From JAUWTJ01 sp965603015 (GTDB lineage: Bacteria > Pseudomonadota > Alphaproteobacteria > M2410): 45,377 bases of DNA. Made by a program: the position numbers and the translations under genes. This document shows positions 25,171-34,211 of this stretch, in pieces. Every line of letters starts with the position of its first letter. Position 1 is the first letter of the stretch. Below the pieces are notes generated by a model. The model saw only the letters and a list, made by a program, of their open reading frames with translations. It had not been told where the DNA came from and made no database searches. The stretch covers positions 1 through 45,377 of the forward strand of contig CBFDBJ010000019.1 of the NCBI GenBank assembly GCA_965603015.1, written 5' to 3'.

Positions 25171-26076
25171 TCATTCATTCGAGGCCGTTGGCTCAAACCC
25201 GCTCGCCCGTTCATCGCGCTCGGTCGGCGCCAATTCTGCCTCCGGATCCCCGGCAATCCGGGTTGCCAGCATAACCCGAGGGTTGCTCGGATCATAGGGC
25301 CGAGCCCGATGCAGCAGACAGCGATTATCCCACACCACAAGATCGCCAGGTGCCCAGGCGTGTTCATAGGTCCGCGGCGCCTTGCAGGCCCCGACCAAAA
25401 GCTCTTGCAACAAGGCCCGTGACGCCGCCTCGCTCATCCCCGGGATATTGTGAGCATGACGGCCGATGAAGAGCGCCTTGCGGCCGGTCACCGGATGGGT
25501 CTTGACCAGAGACCTGAGCGGCGCGCCTTTGTCATGATAGCCATAGCCGGCACCGGTCTTGATCACATAGCCGGCCTCGGCCTGTGAATAATAGAGCGAA
25601 TGATACGCCGACAGACCTTCAAGCTCTTCCCTTTTATCCGCATCAAGATCATCCCAGGCCGCCCGCATATCGGCCCATTCCGTTCCGCCGCCTTCGGGGG
25701 GCACGACCTGTGCCGACAGGAGCGCCACCTTTGAGGCCAGCGGCATATAGGAGCTGTCGGTGTGCCAGCCTTCATTGCCTTTCAGAACCTGATAGAGATG
25801 CTCGTCCGGCCCGGCCGTTGTACCGTCTTTCCTGGCATTGCTGAGGGGGATACTCGGAATATCCATGCCGGGCACCAGCCGCTCGATCTCGCCGAAACGG
25901 CACCCGAAGGCGGTTTGTTCCTGGGCGCTGAGGTTCTGACCCGGAAAGACCAGCATCGCGTAGTCCAGAAAGGCATCCTCAATAAGCGCCCACCCGGCCT
26001 CATCAAGACGTGCAAGATCGACATTGGTAATCGAGGCACCGAAGGTTGCATCAAGGGGTGTAATTACTGGCGCCAT
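25171..26076 (-). CDS. second TauD/TfdA-family Fe(II)/2-oxoglutarate dioxygenase
   Basis: The 301-residue protein starts at 26076 behind a strong AGGAGGAG site. Iron ligands are His105-x-Asp107 (EGWHTDSSY) and His256 (NRCLLHRARPYD), with 2-oxoglutarate Arg267/Arg273 in NPRVMLATRI. It differs clearly from the paralogue at 23572-24402 in the loop after the HxD motif and in a polar C-terminal tail of about 25 residues. It ends 9 bp from the convergent one-helix protein gene. The substrate is unknown. Confidence 0.92.
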   Translation of the reverse strand: MAPVITPLDATFGASITNVDLARLDEAGWALIEDAFLDYAMLVFPGQNLSAQEQTAFGCRFGEIERLVPGMDIPSIPLSNARKDGTTAGPDEHLYQVLKGNEGWHTDSSYMPLASKVALLSAQVVPPEGGGTEWADMRAAWDDLDADKREELEGLSAYHSLYYSQAEAGYVIKTGAGYGYHDKGAPLRSLVKTHPVTGRKALFIGRHAHNIPGMSEAASRALLQELLVGACKAPRTYEHAWAPGDLVVWDNRCLLHRARPYDPSNPRVMLATRIAGDPEAELAPTERDERASGFEPTASNE

Positions 26077-26215
26077 GGATCACTCCTCCTCGAGTGGTTT
26101 TGCGCCACATTAAAGCGGTTTCGCTCTCCTGTGTCACGCATCCCTGTCACCTGCGCCGCACCAATGAAGAGAATATCTTCTCAAGCGCGCCGATTTTGCT
26201 TTAATCGAAGCTCGA

Positions 26216-27889
26216 TTGCTCTATGAAGGCGGCTCCCACCGACCCCGCCCGTTTTATGGCCAAACCGGACCTGATGATTTGATAAAATCCACCCTTGCAG
26301 ACTTCGCTGACCGCCTTGCCATTCCCGCACGCAAGGGGATCGATCACAGAGCCTTCACTCCTGGCCGCATCAAGATCGAACTGCTGTCCGGTCTGACGGT
26401 TGCCCTGGCGCTGGTGCCCGAAGCCGTGGCCTTTGCCTTTGTTGCAGGCGTCCATCCGCTGGTCGGCCTCTATGCCGCCTTCATCGTTGGCCTGATCACA
26501 GCCGTGTTCGGAGGCCGGCCCGGCATGATCTCCGGTGCCACCGGCGCGCTGGCCATCGTCATGGTCTCGCTGGTCGCAACTCACGGCGTGGAATACCTCT
26601 TTGCCACAGTGGTCCTGATGGGCGTGATCCAGGTTCTGGCGGGAGCCTTTCATCTTGGCAAATTCATCCGGCTGGTTCCGCATCCGGTCATGATGGGTTT
26701 CGTCAACGGCCTCGCCATCGTTATCTTCCTCGCCCAGCTCACCCAGTTTCAGATCGCCGGTCCCGAGGGTGTCAAAACCTGGATGACCGGCATGCCGCTG
26801 GTCATCATGCTCGGGCTGGTCGCCCTGACGATGGCGATCATCTGGATCATGCCGAAAATAACAAAGGCAGTACCGGCCCCCCTCGCCGGGATCGCCGTGA
26901 CTGCAGGCCTTGTCATTTTCTTCGGCATTGATGTGCCGCGCGTCGGAGACCTTGCCTCCATTGAAGGCGGTCTACCGCTCTTCCACCTGCCGATGGTGCC
27001 GCTAACCTTCGAGACCCTGACCATCATCCTGCCTCATGCCCTGATCCTGGCCGCCATTGGCCTGATCGAAAGCCTCTTGACCCTTAACCTGGTCGGCGAG
27101 ATTACCGGCAAGCGCGGCGGTGCCTCGAAGGAATGTATCGCGCAAGGCGTCTCCAACACCGTGACCGGATTTTTCGGCGGTATGGGCGGCTGCGCCATGA
27201 TCGGTCAGTCGATGATCAATGTGAAATCAGGCGGGCGCACGCGGCTGTCAGGCATTTCTGCGGCGCTCTTCCTCCTGTCGTTCATCCTTGTGGCCTCAAG
27301 CCTGATCGAACAGATCCCGCTGGCCGCGCTCGTCGGCGTCATGTTCATGGTGGTGATCGGCACCTTCGCCTGGCAAAGCCTGACCATCATGCGCCGCATC
27401 CCGATGACAGACGCTGTCGTGATCGTGCTGGTCACCGTCGTAACGGTGATGACCGACCTTGCCATTGCCGTTGTCGTCGGCGTTATCGTCTCCGCGCTGG
27501 CCTTTGCGTGGAGCAATGCCAGGCATATTCACGGCACCGTGCGCACAGCGCCGGACGGAACAAAAATTTACGAAATTGAAGGGCCGCTCTTTTTCGGTTC
27601 GGCCGAGGGATTTGCCGAGATCTTCGATCCCGAAGGTGATCCTGACGCTGTGGTGGTGGATTTTCTCTCGAGCCGGGTGGTCGACCAGTCTGCCCTTCAG
27701 GCCATCGAATCCCTTGCCTCAAAATATCAGGCCCTCGGCAAGACCCTGCAATTGCGCCACCTCTCCCACGACTGTCACCAGCTCCTGACCCGTGCCGGAC
27801 AGCTCATCGTCGACGCCGACGACGACCCCGACTACCAAATCGTCGCCGACTATTCGGTCAAAACAGGAAGTCTGGGCGGCGGGCACTAG
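26216..27889 (+). CDS. SulP-family anion transporter with STAS domain
   Basis: The inner-membrane transporter has the SulP core (LLSGLTVALALVPEAVAFAFVAGVHPLVGLYAAF, GMISGATGALAIVM, FFGGMGGCAMIGQSMINVKSGGRTRLSG) and about 12-14 helices. A C-terminal STAS domain (IYEIEGPLFFGSAEGF, VVVDFLSSRVVDQSALQAI) follows. Members move sulfate, bicarbonate or dicarboxylates. The N-terminus is uncertain: no ATG lies in frame before TM1. The longest start is a TTG at 26216 (557 residues), and a TTG at 26279 with GGA upstream gives 536. A stray ATG at 26224 in another frame reads 19 residues before stopping, so a frameshift near 26280 is possible. A palindromic repeat follows the stop. Confidence 0.88.
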   Translation: MLYEGGSHRPRPFYGQTGPDDLIKSTLADFADRLAIPARKGIDHRAFTPGRIKIELLSGLTVALALVPEAVAFAFVAGVHPLVGLYAAFIVGLITAVFGGRPGMISGATGALAIVMVSLVATHGVEYLFATVVLMGVIQVLAGAFHLGKFIRLVPHPVMMGFVNGLAIVIFLAQLTQFQIAGPEGVKTWMTGMPLVIMLGLVALTMAIIWIMPKITKAVPAPLAGIAVTAGLVIFFGIDVPRVGDLASIEGGLPLFHLPMVPLTFETLTIILPHALILAAIGLIESLLTLNLVGEITGKRGGASKECIAQGVSNTVTGFFGGMGGCAMIGQSMINVKSGGRTRLSGISAALFLLSFILVASSLIEQIPLAALVGVMFMVVIGTFAWQSLTIMRRIPMTDAVVIVLVTVVTVMTDLAIAVVVGVIVSALAFAWSNARHIHGTVRTAPDGTKIYEIEGPLFFGSAEGFAEIFDPEGDPDAVVVDFLSSRVVDQSALQAIESLASKYQALGKTLQLRHLSHDCHQLLTRAGQLIVDADDDPDYQIVADYSVKTGSLGGGH

Positions 27890-27898
27890 CCTCTGCCT

Positions 27899-27937
27899 GG
27901 AGCTGTTTCACGATTCATGGAATCGCGAAACAACTCC
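27899..27937. repeat. long hairpin after the SulP gene
   Basis: An 18-bp stem (GGAGCTGTTTCACGATTC with GAATCGCGAAACAACTCC, two mismatches) closes on ATG. It has no U-tract on either strand, so it is more likely a dispersed palindromic element of the GTTTCGCGATTC type than a standard terminator. It may still help to separate the convergent SulP and nitroreductase transcripts. Confidence 0.7.
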
Positions 27938-27953
27938 AGATTCTTGAGTGGTC

Positions 27954-27997
27954 GCGCATTCGAACCCAAAAACCGCGTACACTTTTTGTGAATGCGC
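27954..27997. repeat. second palindrome, abutting the nitroreductase stop codon
   Basis: The perfect arms GCGCATTC (27954-27961) and GAATGCGC (27990-27997) enclose a 28-bp loop with CCCAAAAACCGCGTACAC. The right arm ends on the base before the nitroreductase stop codon. The loop resembles the ACCGGTTTCCACTTTT-type intergenic palindromes of alphaproteobacteria. With the preceding hairpin it forms one composite element of about 100 bp. Confidence 0.6.
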
Positions 27998-28675
27998 CTA
28001 GTCGTCAAACCCGACATAGCGCACAAAGGCCTCATTGGCCTCGCGGACAGATTTGACGTCATTGGCAACGAAATCCTCATCCGGATAACCCATGGCGATG
28101 CAGATCATGATGTTTTGATCATCCGGAATGCCGGCATGTTCGCGCACTACATCCGACTGCATAATGCCCTGACCGTTGATCACGCTGCCAAGACCCCGCT
28201 CCCAGGCGGCCAGAACGATGGAGTGCGTGAGCGCGCCGAGATCAAACTGGCTGATCGCAGCCGGTTCGAGATATTTGTCATAGGTCAGCACAACAGAGAC
28301 CGGCGCATCGAACTGACGAAAACCGCGCATCACCCAGTCCATGCGCTTTTCCTTGTCATCGCGCGCGATGCCCATGGCTTCAAACAACTGCACCGCAATG
28401 CCCACCTGGCGCTGCTTGTGGATGCCTTCGTATTTCTCCTTCATGGGGAAATCACGTTTCGGCGGGACACCGGCCATCATGTTTTCGGTGTTACCGGTCC
28501 GAATGCGCTCCAGCGGCTCGCCGGTCACCACATGGACATGCCACGGCTGCGTGTTCATCGACGACGGCGCCCACTTGGCGACTTCGATAACTTCGGCGAT
28601 CACGTCACGTGGCACCGGCTTCTTCTGGTATCCGCGAATAGAACGACGCTCGCGTATCAGCTTCTCAAATTCCAT
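27998..28675 (-). CDS. nitroreductase-family FMN oxidoreductase
   Basis: The 225-residue protein starts at the ATG at 28675 behind GGGAA; further-upstream start codons precede a non-conserved leader. Nitroreductase-fold motifs are RERRSIRGYQKKPVPRDVI with the FMN-contacting Arg pair, AKWAPSSMNTQPWHVHVV, and later GLGSVINGQGIM and IAMGYPDEDFVAND. These enzymes reduce nitro groups or quinones using NAD(P)H, often as cytosolic dimers. It is divergent from the Dyp peroxidase; the 238-bp gap between them has on the minus strand a candidate TTGACT/TATACT pair near 28740-28770. A palindromic repeat directly follows the stop. Confidence 0.9.
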   Translation of the reverse strand: MEFEKLIRERRSIRGYQKKPVPRDVIAEVIEVAKWAPSSMNTQPWHVHVVTGEPLERIRTGNTENMMAGVPPKRDFPMKEKYEGIHKQRQVGIAVQLFEAMGIARDDKEKRMDWVMRGFRQFDAPVSVVLTYDKYLEPAAISQFDLGALTHSIVLAAWERGLGSVINGQGIMQSDVVREHAGIPDDQNIMICIAMGYPDEDFVANDVKSVREANEAFVRYVGFDD

Positions 28676-28913
28676 GATGGTGTTTCCCTTAACCTGTGTT
28701 GGCCTCTTGCCGGGCCGTCTTCTGACACTACTCGTGCCAGTATAAAGTAACAAGCCCTTGTCAAGTCAAGGCAACACAGAATCACCCCTCGACAACGAAC
28801 CCCGCACCACTGGATTCTTCGTTCTGCAAGCTTGCCTCCGGCGGCCTCAGAGGCCAGGATTGCGACCCGGACTCGCTTTCCCCCACCCCCGTTGACACTC
28901 AGGAAGCCGTCAA

Positions 28914-29795
28914 ATGAACACTTCACAACCCGCCATTCTTGAACCGATCCCGGACCTTGCGCGCTATCTCGAATTCCGCGCCGTTCCCGACCGCGACCTG
29001 CGCCCCGCCCTTGCCGCGCTTGCGACGTTGGCCATCGACGAGACCCTGGTCGTCGGCTTTGGCCCCGGGCTGATCGAAGGGCTTGGCCACAAGGTGGATG
29101 GCCTGCGCGCCTTTCCCGGTCTGAGCGGCCCCGGCTGCGAGGTTCCCTCGACGCAAGCTGACATCTGGTGCCAGGTGCGCGGCACAGACCACGGTGAAAT
29201 CATGCATAAAGCGCGCACCGTCATGCATAAGCTTGCACCCGCCTTTAGCTGCGAGCGGCTCGTCGACGGCTTCAAGTTTGGTTCCGGTCTCGACCTGACG
29301 CACTATGAGGACGGCACCGAAAACCCGACGGGCGAGGCCGCTGTCGAGGCGGCATTCGTCAACGGATCAGGCCCCGGGCTTGATGGCTCCAGCTTCGCCG
29401 CCGCCCAGCAATGGGTGCATGATCTCGATCACTTCGAGACCCTGCCGCAGGACGAGCGCGATGCCATAATCGGACGGCGGCTGAGCGACAACAGCGAACT
29501 CAGGGACGCGCCCGTTTCGGCGCACGTCAAACGGACAGAGCAGGAAAGCTTTGATCCGCAAGCCTTCGTCCTGCGCCGCTCCATGCCATGGGCCGATGCA
29601 ACCGGGGAAGGCCTTTATTTCGTCGCCTTCGGCAAGACCCACGATCCTTTTGAAGCCCAGTTGAGACGCATGGCCGGCGAGGAAGACGGCATCATCGACG
29701 CTCTCTTCCGTTTCTCGCGCCCGGTCTCCGGCAGCTATTTCTGGTGCCCGCCCGTGCAAGACGCCCGCCTCGACCTCACCGCCCTCGGTCTGTGA
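28914..29795 (+). CDS. Dyp-type peroxidase
   Basis: The 293-residue heme enzyme has the family GxxDG-like motif YEDGTENPTG with the distal Asp133, the proximal heme ligand His204 in DAPVSAHVKRTEQ, and the distal Arg221 in VLRRSMPWAD. Size and the absence of a Tat signal place it with the intracellular class (YfeX-like/type P). It uses peroxide to oxidise dyes and porphyrins; a cellular role in heme or oxidative stress is not settled. No encapsulin gene and no encapsulin-targeting tail is seen. The ATG at 28914 has AGGAAG upstream. Confidence 0.94.
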   Translation: MNTSQPAILEPIPDLARYLEFRAVPDRDLRPALAALATLAIDETLVVGFGPGLIEGLGHKVDGLRAFPGLSGPGCEVPSTQADIWCQVRGTDHGEIMHKARTVMHKLAPAFSCERLVDGFKFGSGLDLTHYEDGTENPTGEAAVEAAFVNGSGPGLDGSSFAAAQQWVHDLDHFETLPQDERDAIIGRRLSDNSELRDAPVSAHVKRTEQESFDPQAFVLRRSMPWADATGEGLYFVAFGKTHDPFEAQLRRMAGEEDGIIDALFRFSRPVSGSYFWCPPVQDARLDLTALGL

Positions 29796-29875
29796 TCCGG
29801 GCTCAGGCGGGGCCTCGCCCTCGGTCTCTAGCCCTTGGTCTTGGGCGGAGTAAGGCGTCGCTCTGCCACTGATAC

Positions 29876-29892
29876 CACTGATTTAATCAGTG
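29876..29892. repeat. small palindrome covering the polA stop codon
   Basis: CACTGAT-TTA-ATCAGTG is a perfect 7-bp inverted repeat that contains the polA stop codon. It may be part of the 3' end of the polA transcript. There is no U-tract and it is not a clear terminator. Confidence 0.4.
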
Positions 29893-32775
29893 CGCCTCGC
29901 CCCAGTTGGCGCCCTCGCCAGCATCAACGGTGAGCGGCAGGCCCATGTCGCAGACCGGCAACGCCGCGCCTTCCATGATGGCTTTGACGACCTTCGTGGT
30001 TTTTTCCGCCTGATCTTTCGGCACTTCGAAGATCAGCTCGTCATGCACCTGCAGCAGCATCTGCGCATCAAGCCCGGCATCCTTGAGCGCGTCCGGCATG
30101 CGGATCATGGCGCGGCGAATGATGTCCGCCGCTGTGCCCTGGATCGGCGCATTGATCGCGGCGCGCTCCATGAAGCCGCGTTGCTGCGGGTTCTTTGAGG
30201 TAATGTCACGCAGATGAATGCGCCGCCCGAACAGGGTCTCAACATAACCGTTGGCTTTGGCAAACTCCTTGGTGCTGTCCATATAGGCGCGAATGCCCGG
30301 GAACTTTGCAAAATAGGCCTCGATATAATCGGCCGCCTCCTTGCGCGGGATCGACAGCTGGCGCGCCAGCCCGAAAGCCGAGATACCGTAGATGATGCCG
30401 AAATTGATCGCCTTGGCATTGCGCCGGATCATCGGGTCCATGCCTTCAATTGGCACGCCAAACATTTCCGATGCCGTCATGGCGTGGATATCAAGCCCGT
30501 CAAGAAACGCCTGCTTCAGCGTATCAATATCCGCCATATGCGCCAGTACCCGAAGCTCGATCTGGCTGTAATCCGCGCTGATCAGCACATTGCCTGCCTC
30601 GGCGATAAACGCGGTGCGGATCTGGCGTCCCTCTTCGGTGCGGATCGGAATGTTTTGCAGGTTGGGATCGGTTGACGCCAGTCGTCCTGTCGAGGTTCCG
30701 GCCATCGAGTAGGACGTGTGGATGCGGCCCGTCGTCTCGTTGATGTGTTCCGGCAAGCTGTCCGTATAGGTACTTTTCAGTTTGGAGAGCTGGCGCCACT
30801 GAAGCAGTGTTTTGGGCAGCTCATGGCCTTCGGCAGCCAGGTCTTCCAGAATATCAGCGCCCGTCGCCCAGGCCCCGGTCTTGGTTTTCTTCGCGCCCGG
30901 AAGGCCAAGCTTGCCGAAGAGAATTTCACCCACTTGCTTGGGCGAGGCCAGATTGAAGCTTTCGCCCGCCAGCCCGTGCACCTCTTCTTCCAGACGCAAC
31001 ATGGTCTGGGCAAAGTCACCGGACATGCGCTTCAGCGCCGTCCGGTCAACCTTGACACCGGCGCGCTCCATGGCGACCAGCACCGGCGCCAGCGGACGCT
31101 CGAGAGTTTCATAGACCGTTGTCATCCGGTCCTCGGCCAGGCGCGGCTTCAAGAGCCGATAGAGCCGTCCGGTAATATCAGCGTCCTCGGCAGCATAGCG
31201 CGTTGCATCGACGACCGGCACCTGATCAAAGGTCAGCTGCTTCTTGCCCGAGCCGACGACCTCCTTGAACGGGATCGGCGTGTGATCGAGAAAGAGTGTC
31301 GACAGCGCATCCATGCCGTGGCCGTGCACCCCGGCATCCAGTGCATAGGACAGCAACATCGTGTCATCGATAGGCGCCACGGTGAGCCCGTATTTGGCCA
31401 GCACCAGCATGTCATATTTGATGTTCTGGCCAACCTTCATAACGCTCGGGTCTGCCAGCAACGGCTTCATGAGCGCGACGGCTTCCTCAAGCGGGATTTG
31501 CACCGCGTTCTCTGAATCCCCCAGATCAAATCCGTCACTTTGCGTCCCGTGCAGGAGCGGGACGTAGCACGCCTTGCCCGGCACCATGGAGATCGAAAAG
31601 CCGACAAGATCTGCCGACATCGCATCGAGCGAATTGGTTTCCGTATCAAAGGCAAACCAGCCCTGACGCTTCGCCCCATCAATCCAGACCTGCAGTTCGT
31701 CCACCGTGGTGACCATGTCATAGGTCGAGGCATCAATCGGGGCCTCCGCCGCGCGGCGATCCATCACCGCGCCGGGCGCGCCGCCCTTGATGACCTTTGC
31801 AGCAGGCGGTTCGCCGCCAGCCTTATCGGCGGCGCGACTATCCCCTGAAAACTCTTGCGACACGACAACCGCGTCCGGATCCATATCAAACGTCTCGGCA
31901 ATCCTGCGAGTGAGCGTACCAAGCTCCATCGCCTTGAGAAACCCGAGCAATGTTCCCGGATCCGGCTCCACGACGCCAAAGTCACTCAGCGGCACCGGCG
32001 TTGGCACATCCTGCTTCAGTGTGACAAGCTCGCGGCTGACCCGCGCCTGATCGGCAAACTCGATGAGATTTTCGCGCCGCTTGTTCTGTTTGATTTCTGC
32101 CGCGCGCTGAAGAACGCTGTCCAGATCGCCGTATTCATTGATCAGAAGCGCCGCCGTCTTGACCCCGATGCCAGGCACACCCGGGACATTGTCGGAAGAA
32201 TCCCCCGCCAGCGACTGCACATCAATGACCTTGTCGGGCCCGACACCAAACTTCTCCATCACCTCGGCCGCGCCGATCGCCTTGTTCTTCATGGTATCGA
32301 GCAGGCAAATGTCAGAGGTCACCAGCTGCATCAGGTCCTTGTCCGAGGAGACAATGGTAACCTCGGCGCCAAGCGCAGCCGCCTCGACCGCATAGGTCGC
32401 GATGAGATCATCGGCTTCATAGCCGGCAAGCTCAACCGACGGCACATTGAAGGCCCGAACAGCGTCGCGGATCACCGCGAATTGTGGCACCAGATCTTCC
32501 GGCGGCGCATCGCGGTTGGCCTTGTAGGCATCATAAATGTCATTGCGAAAGGTCTTGCCTTTTGAATCAAAAATCACGGCAAAATGCGTCGGCTTCACGT
32601 CAGCCTTGGTGTCTTCCAACAGCTTGTAGAGCATGTTGCAAAAACCCGACACAGCGCCCACCGGCAGCCCGTCGCTCTTGCGCGTCAATGGCGGCAAGGC
32701 GTGATAGGCGCGGAAAATATAGCCCGAGCCATCGATCAAATAGAGGTGATCCCCCTTACCCAAAGCTTTACCCAT
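29887..32775 (-). CDS. polA: DNA polymerase I
   Basis: The 962-residue repair and Okazaki-fragment polymerase has three parts. The 5'-3' exonuclease (about 1-300) shows LYLIDGSGYIFRAYHALPP, GYEADDLIATYA and GDSSDNVPGVPGIG. The 3'-5' exonuclease shows Asp-x-Glu in FDTETNSLDAMSADLVGFS, so proofreading seems intact. The polymerase domain has motif A ADYSQIELRVLAH, motif B RRNAKAINFGIIYGISAFG and motif C LQVHDELIFEVP. A longer linker than in E. coli (about residues 305-350) joins the first two parts. It starts 1 nt after the zinc-finger gene, with coupling likely. Confidence 0.97.
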   Translation of the reverse strand: MGKALGKGDHLYLIDGSGYIFRAYHALPPLTRKSDGLPVGAVSGFCNMLYKLLEDTKADVKPTHFAVIFDSKGKTFRNDIYDAYKANRDAPPEDLVPQFAVIRDAVRAFNVPSVELAGYEADDLIATYAVEAAALGAEVTIVSSDKDLMQLVTSDICLLDTMKNKAIGAAEVMEKFGVGPDKVIDVQSLAGDSSDNVPGVPGIGVKTAALLINEYGDLDSVLQRAAEIKQNKRRENLIEFADQARVSRELVTLKQDVPTPVPLSDFGVVEPDPGTLLGFLKAMELGTLTRRIAETFDMDPDAVVVSQEFSGDSRAADKAGGEPPAAKVIKGGAPGAVMDRRAAEAPIDASTYDMVTTVDELQVWIDGAKRQGWFAFDTETNSLDAMSADLVGFSISMVPGKACYVPLLHGTQSDGFDLGDSENAVQIPLEEAVALMKPLLADPSVMKVGQNIKYDMLVLAKYGLTVAPIDDTMLLSYALDAGVHGHGMDALSTLFLDHTPIPFKEVVGSGKKQLTFDQVPVVDATRYAAEDADITGRLYRLLKPRLAEDRMTTVYETLERPLAPVLVAMERAGVKVDRTALKRMSGDFAQTMLRLEEEVHGLAGESFNLASPKQVGEILFGKLGLPGAKKTKTGAWATGADILEDLAAEGHELPKTLLQWRQLSKLKSTYTDSLPEHINETTGRIHTSYSMAGTSTGRLASTDPNLQNIPIRTEEGRQIRTAFIAEAGNVLISADYSQIELRVLAHMADIDTLKQAFLDGLDIHAMTASEMFGVPIEGMDPMIRRNAKAINFGIIYGISAFGLARQLSIPRKEAADYIEAYFAKFPGIRAYMDSTKEFAKANGYVETLFGRRIHLRDITSKNPQQRGFMERAAINAPIQGTAADIIRRAMIRMPDALKDAGLDAQMLLQVHDELIFEVPKDQAEKTTKVVKAIMEGAALPVCDMGLPLTVDAGEGANWGEAH

Positions 32776-32776
32776 A

Positions 32777-32965
32777 TCAGCTATGGCTGCCTTCGGATTT
32801 CAGCACGAAGAGCCGCGAGCAATAGGGGCACTGCACCTGAGCGGCCTCGCCCATCTCAAGATAGACATTGGGGTGACCAAGCGGGCCGCCGCCGCCGTTG
32901 CAGGCAACCCGTGTTGCACCCGTTTCGGTAATTTCAGGAGCTTTGGCAGAAGCATCTGTTGTCAT
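32777..32965 (-). CDS. zinc-finger protein, zf-CHCC (NDUFS6-like) family
   Basis: The 62-residue protein (start ATG 32965, GGAAAAG upstream; ATG 32998 is the alternative) contains the pattern VACNGGGGPLGHPNVYLEM followed by QCPYCSRLF. One Cys, one His and two Cys form the zinc site of the zf-CHCC domain. The same domain occurs in the mitochondrial complex I subunit NDUFS6, and alphaproteobacterial copies often lie next to polA. Its stop is 1 nt before the polA start codon, so the two genes are cotranscribed. Any complex I role is inference from the family. Confidence 0.88.
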   Translation of the reverse strand: MTTDASAKAPEITETGATRVACNGGGGPLGHPNVYLEMGEAAQVQCPYCSRLFVLKSEGSHS

Positions 32966-33209
32966 CGTCTTTTCCACTCTTGCTTGAAGTCGGGCCATAG
33001 CCTGGGCAGATCCAGATCAAATCCTGGCCAAAACCAATATGAAGCATTCATTAGTCTGTGATTCTCTCACATCACACCCACTATAGACCACCCGTACCCC
33101 GCCAACAACGAACCTGGCAATTGACCTTGAGGCCGGGCCAATGATACCCAAGACCCTCCTGGCGGCAATGCCTTTCCAGGCAAGAACAAGAACAACAGGA
33201 TAACGCCTC

Positions 33210-34172
33210 ATGTCACCCCATCAAGCGCCGCCCCCGGCCATCGAGGCGCGCAACCTGCGCAAGGTCTACAAGGCCGACGGCAAGACCGCCGCCAAGGAGG
33301 CCCTCAAGGAAATCGATCTGGTGATCCCGCGCGGCTCAATCTTCGGGCTGCTCGGACCCAATGGCGCTGGCAAGTCCACCTTTATCAATATTCTGGCCGG
33401 CCTTGTGGTCAAGACCAGCGGCAGCGCCACCGTCTGGGGCAATGACATCGACATCGCCCCGCGCCAGGCCCGCGCCTCCATCGGCGTCGTCCCGCAGGAA
33501 CTCAACATTGACCCGTTCTTCACCCCCGCCGAGGCCCTCGAACTGCAGGCCGGGCTCTACGGCGTTCCCAAATCCGAGCGCCGCACCATGGAGATCCTGA
33601 GGTCTCTGCGGCTCGACGACAAGGCCAATGCCTATATGCGCACGCTTTCGGGTGGCATGCGCCGCCGGCTTCTGGTCGGCAAGGCCATGGTCCACTCGCC
33701 GCCCATTCTGGTGCTCGACGAGCCGACGGCAGGCGTCGATATCGAGCTGCGCCGCCAGCTTTGGGAGCAGGTCCGCGAGCTGCATGAGCAAGGCACCACC
33801 ATTGTGCTGACCACCCACTATCTGGAAGAAGCCGAGGAGCTGTGCGACCAGATCGCCATCATTGATCAGGGCGAAGTGGTTGCCTGTGACACCACATCAA
33901 ATCTTCTCGCCGGGCTCGACCAGAAGGCCTTGCTGATCACGCCGATCACACCCCTGGCGCAGGTCCCGCCCGCGCTGGCCGGCGGCCGCGTCACCCTGAA
34001 AGACGACGGGCGGCTTCACATCGCCTATCAGCCGAGCAAGGACGCCGTCGACAAAATCCTCTCCGATGTGCGCGAGGCCGGGATTACCGTCAAGGACATC
34101 TCCACCGAGGAAGCCGACCTTGAAGACATCTTCCTTCAGCTCACCTATGGCGACAGAGCCAGAGTTGGTTGA
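33210..34172 (+). CDS. ABC-2-type transporter ATPase without adjacent permease
   Basis: The 320-residue ATP-binding protein has Walker A GLLGPNGAGKSTF, signature LSGGMRRRLLVG and Walker B ILVLDEPTAGVD, followed by a switch His in LTTHYLEEAEEL. The C-terminal extension (about residues 235-320) is of the type seen in drug or polysaccharide ABC-2 exporters (DrrA/CcmA-like). Such ATPases normally pair with a permease, but none flanks it. Downstream there is a palindromic repeat and a convergent FKBP gene. The stop is followed 12 bp later by a second in-frame stop, produced by a GTTGGTTGA duplication at 34164 and 34176. Confidence 0.9.
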   Translation: MSPHQAPPPAIEARNLRKVYKADGKTAAKEALKEIDLVIPRGSIFGLLGPNGAGKSTFINILAGLVVKTSGSATVWGNDIDIAPRQARASIGVVPQELNIDPFFTPAEALELQAGLYGVPKSERRTMEILRSLRLDDKANAYMRTLSGGMRRRLLVGKAMVHSPPILVLDEPTAGVDIELRRQLWEQVRELHEQGTTIVLTTHYLEEAEELCDQIAIIDQGEVVACDTTSNLLAGLDQKALLITPITPLAQVPPALAGGRVTLKDDGRLHIAYQPSKDAVDKILSDVREAGITVKDISTEEADLEDIFLQLTYGDRARVG

Positions 34173-34211
34173 GAAGTTGGTTGATTGATTATCAGTGTAG
34201 GTATCAATAAC

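Noticed and set aside
29810..29840. GGCGGGGCCTCGCC as a terminator after the Dyp peroxidase
   Set aside because: It is an imperfect palindrome with almost no loop and no T-tract, so it was not called.
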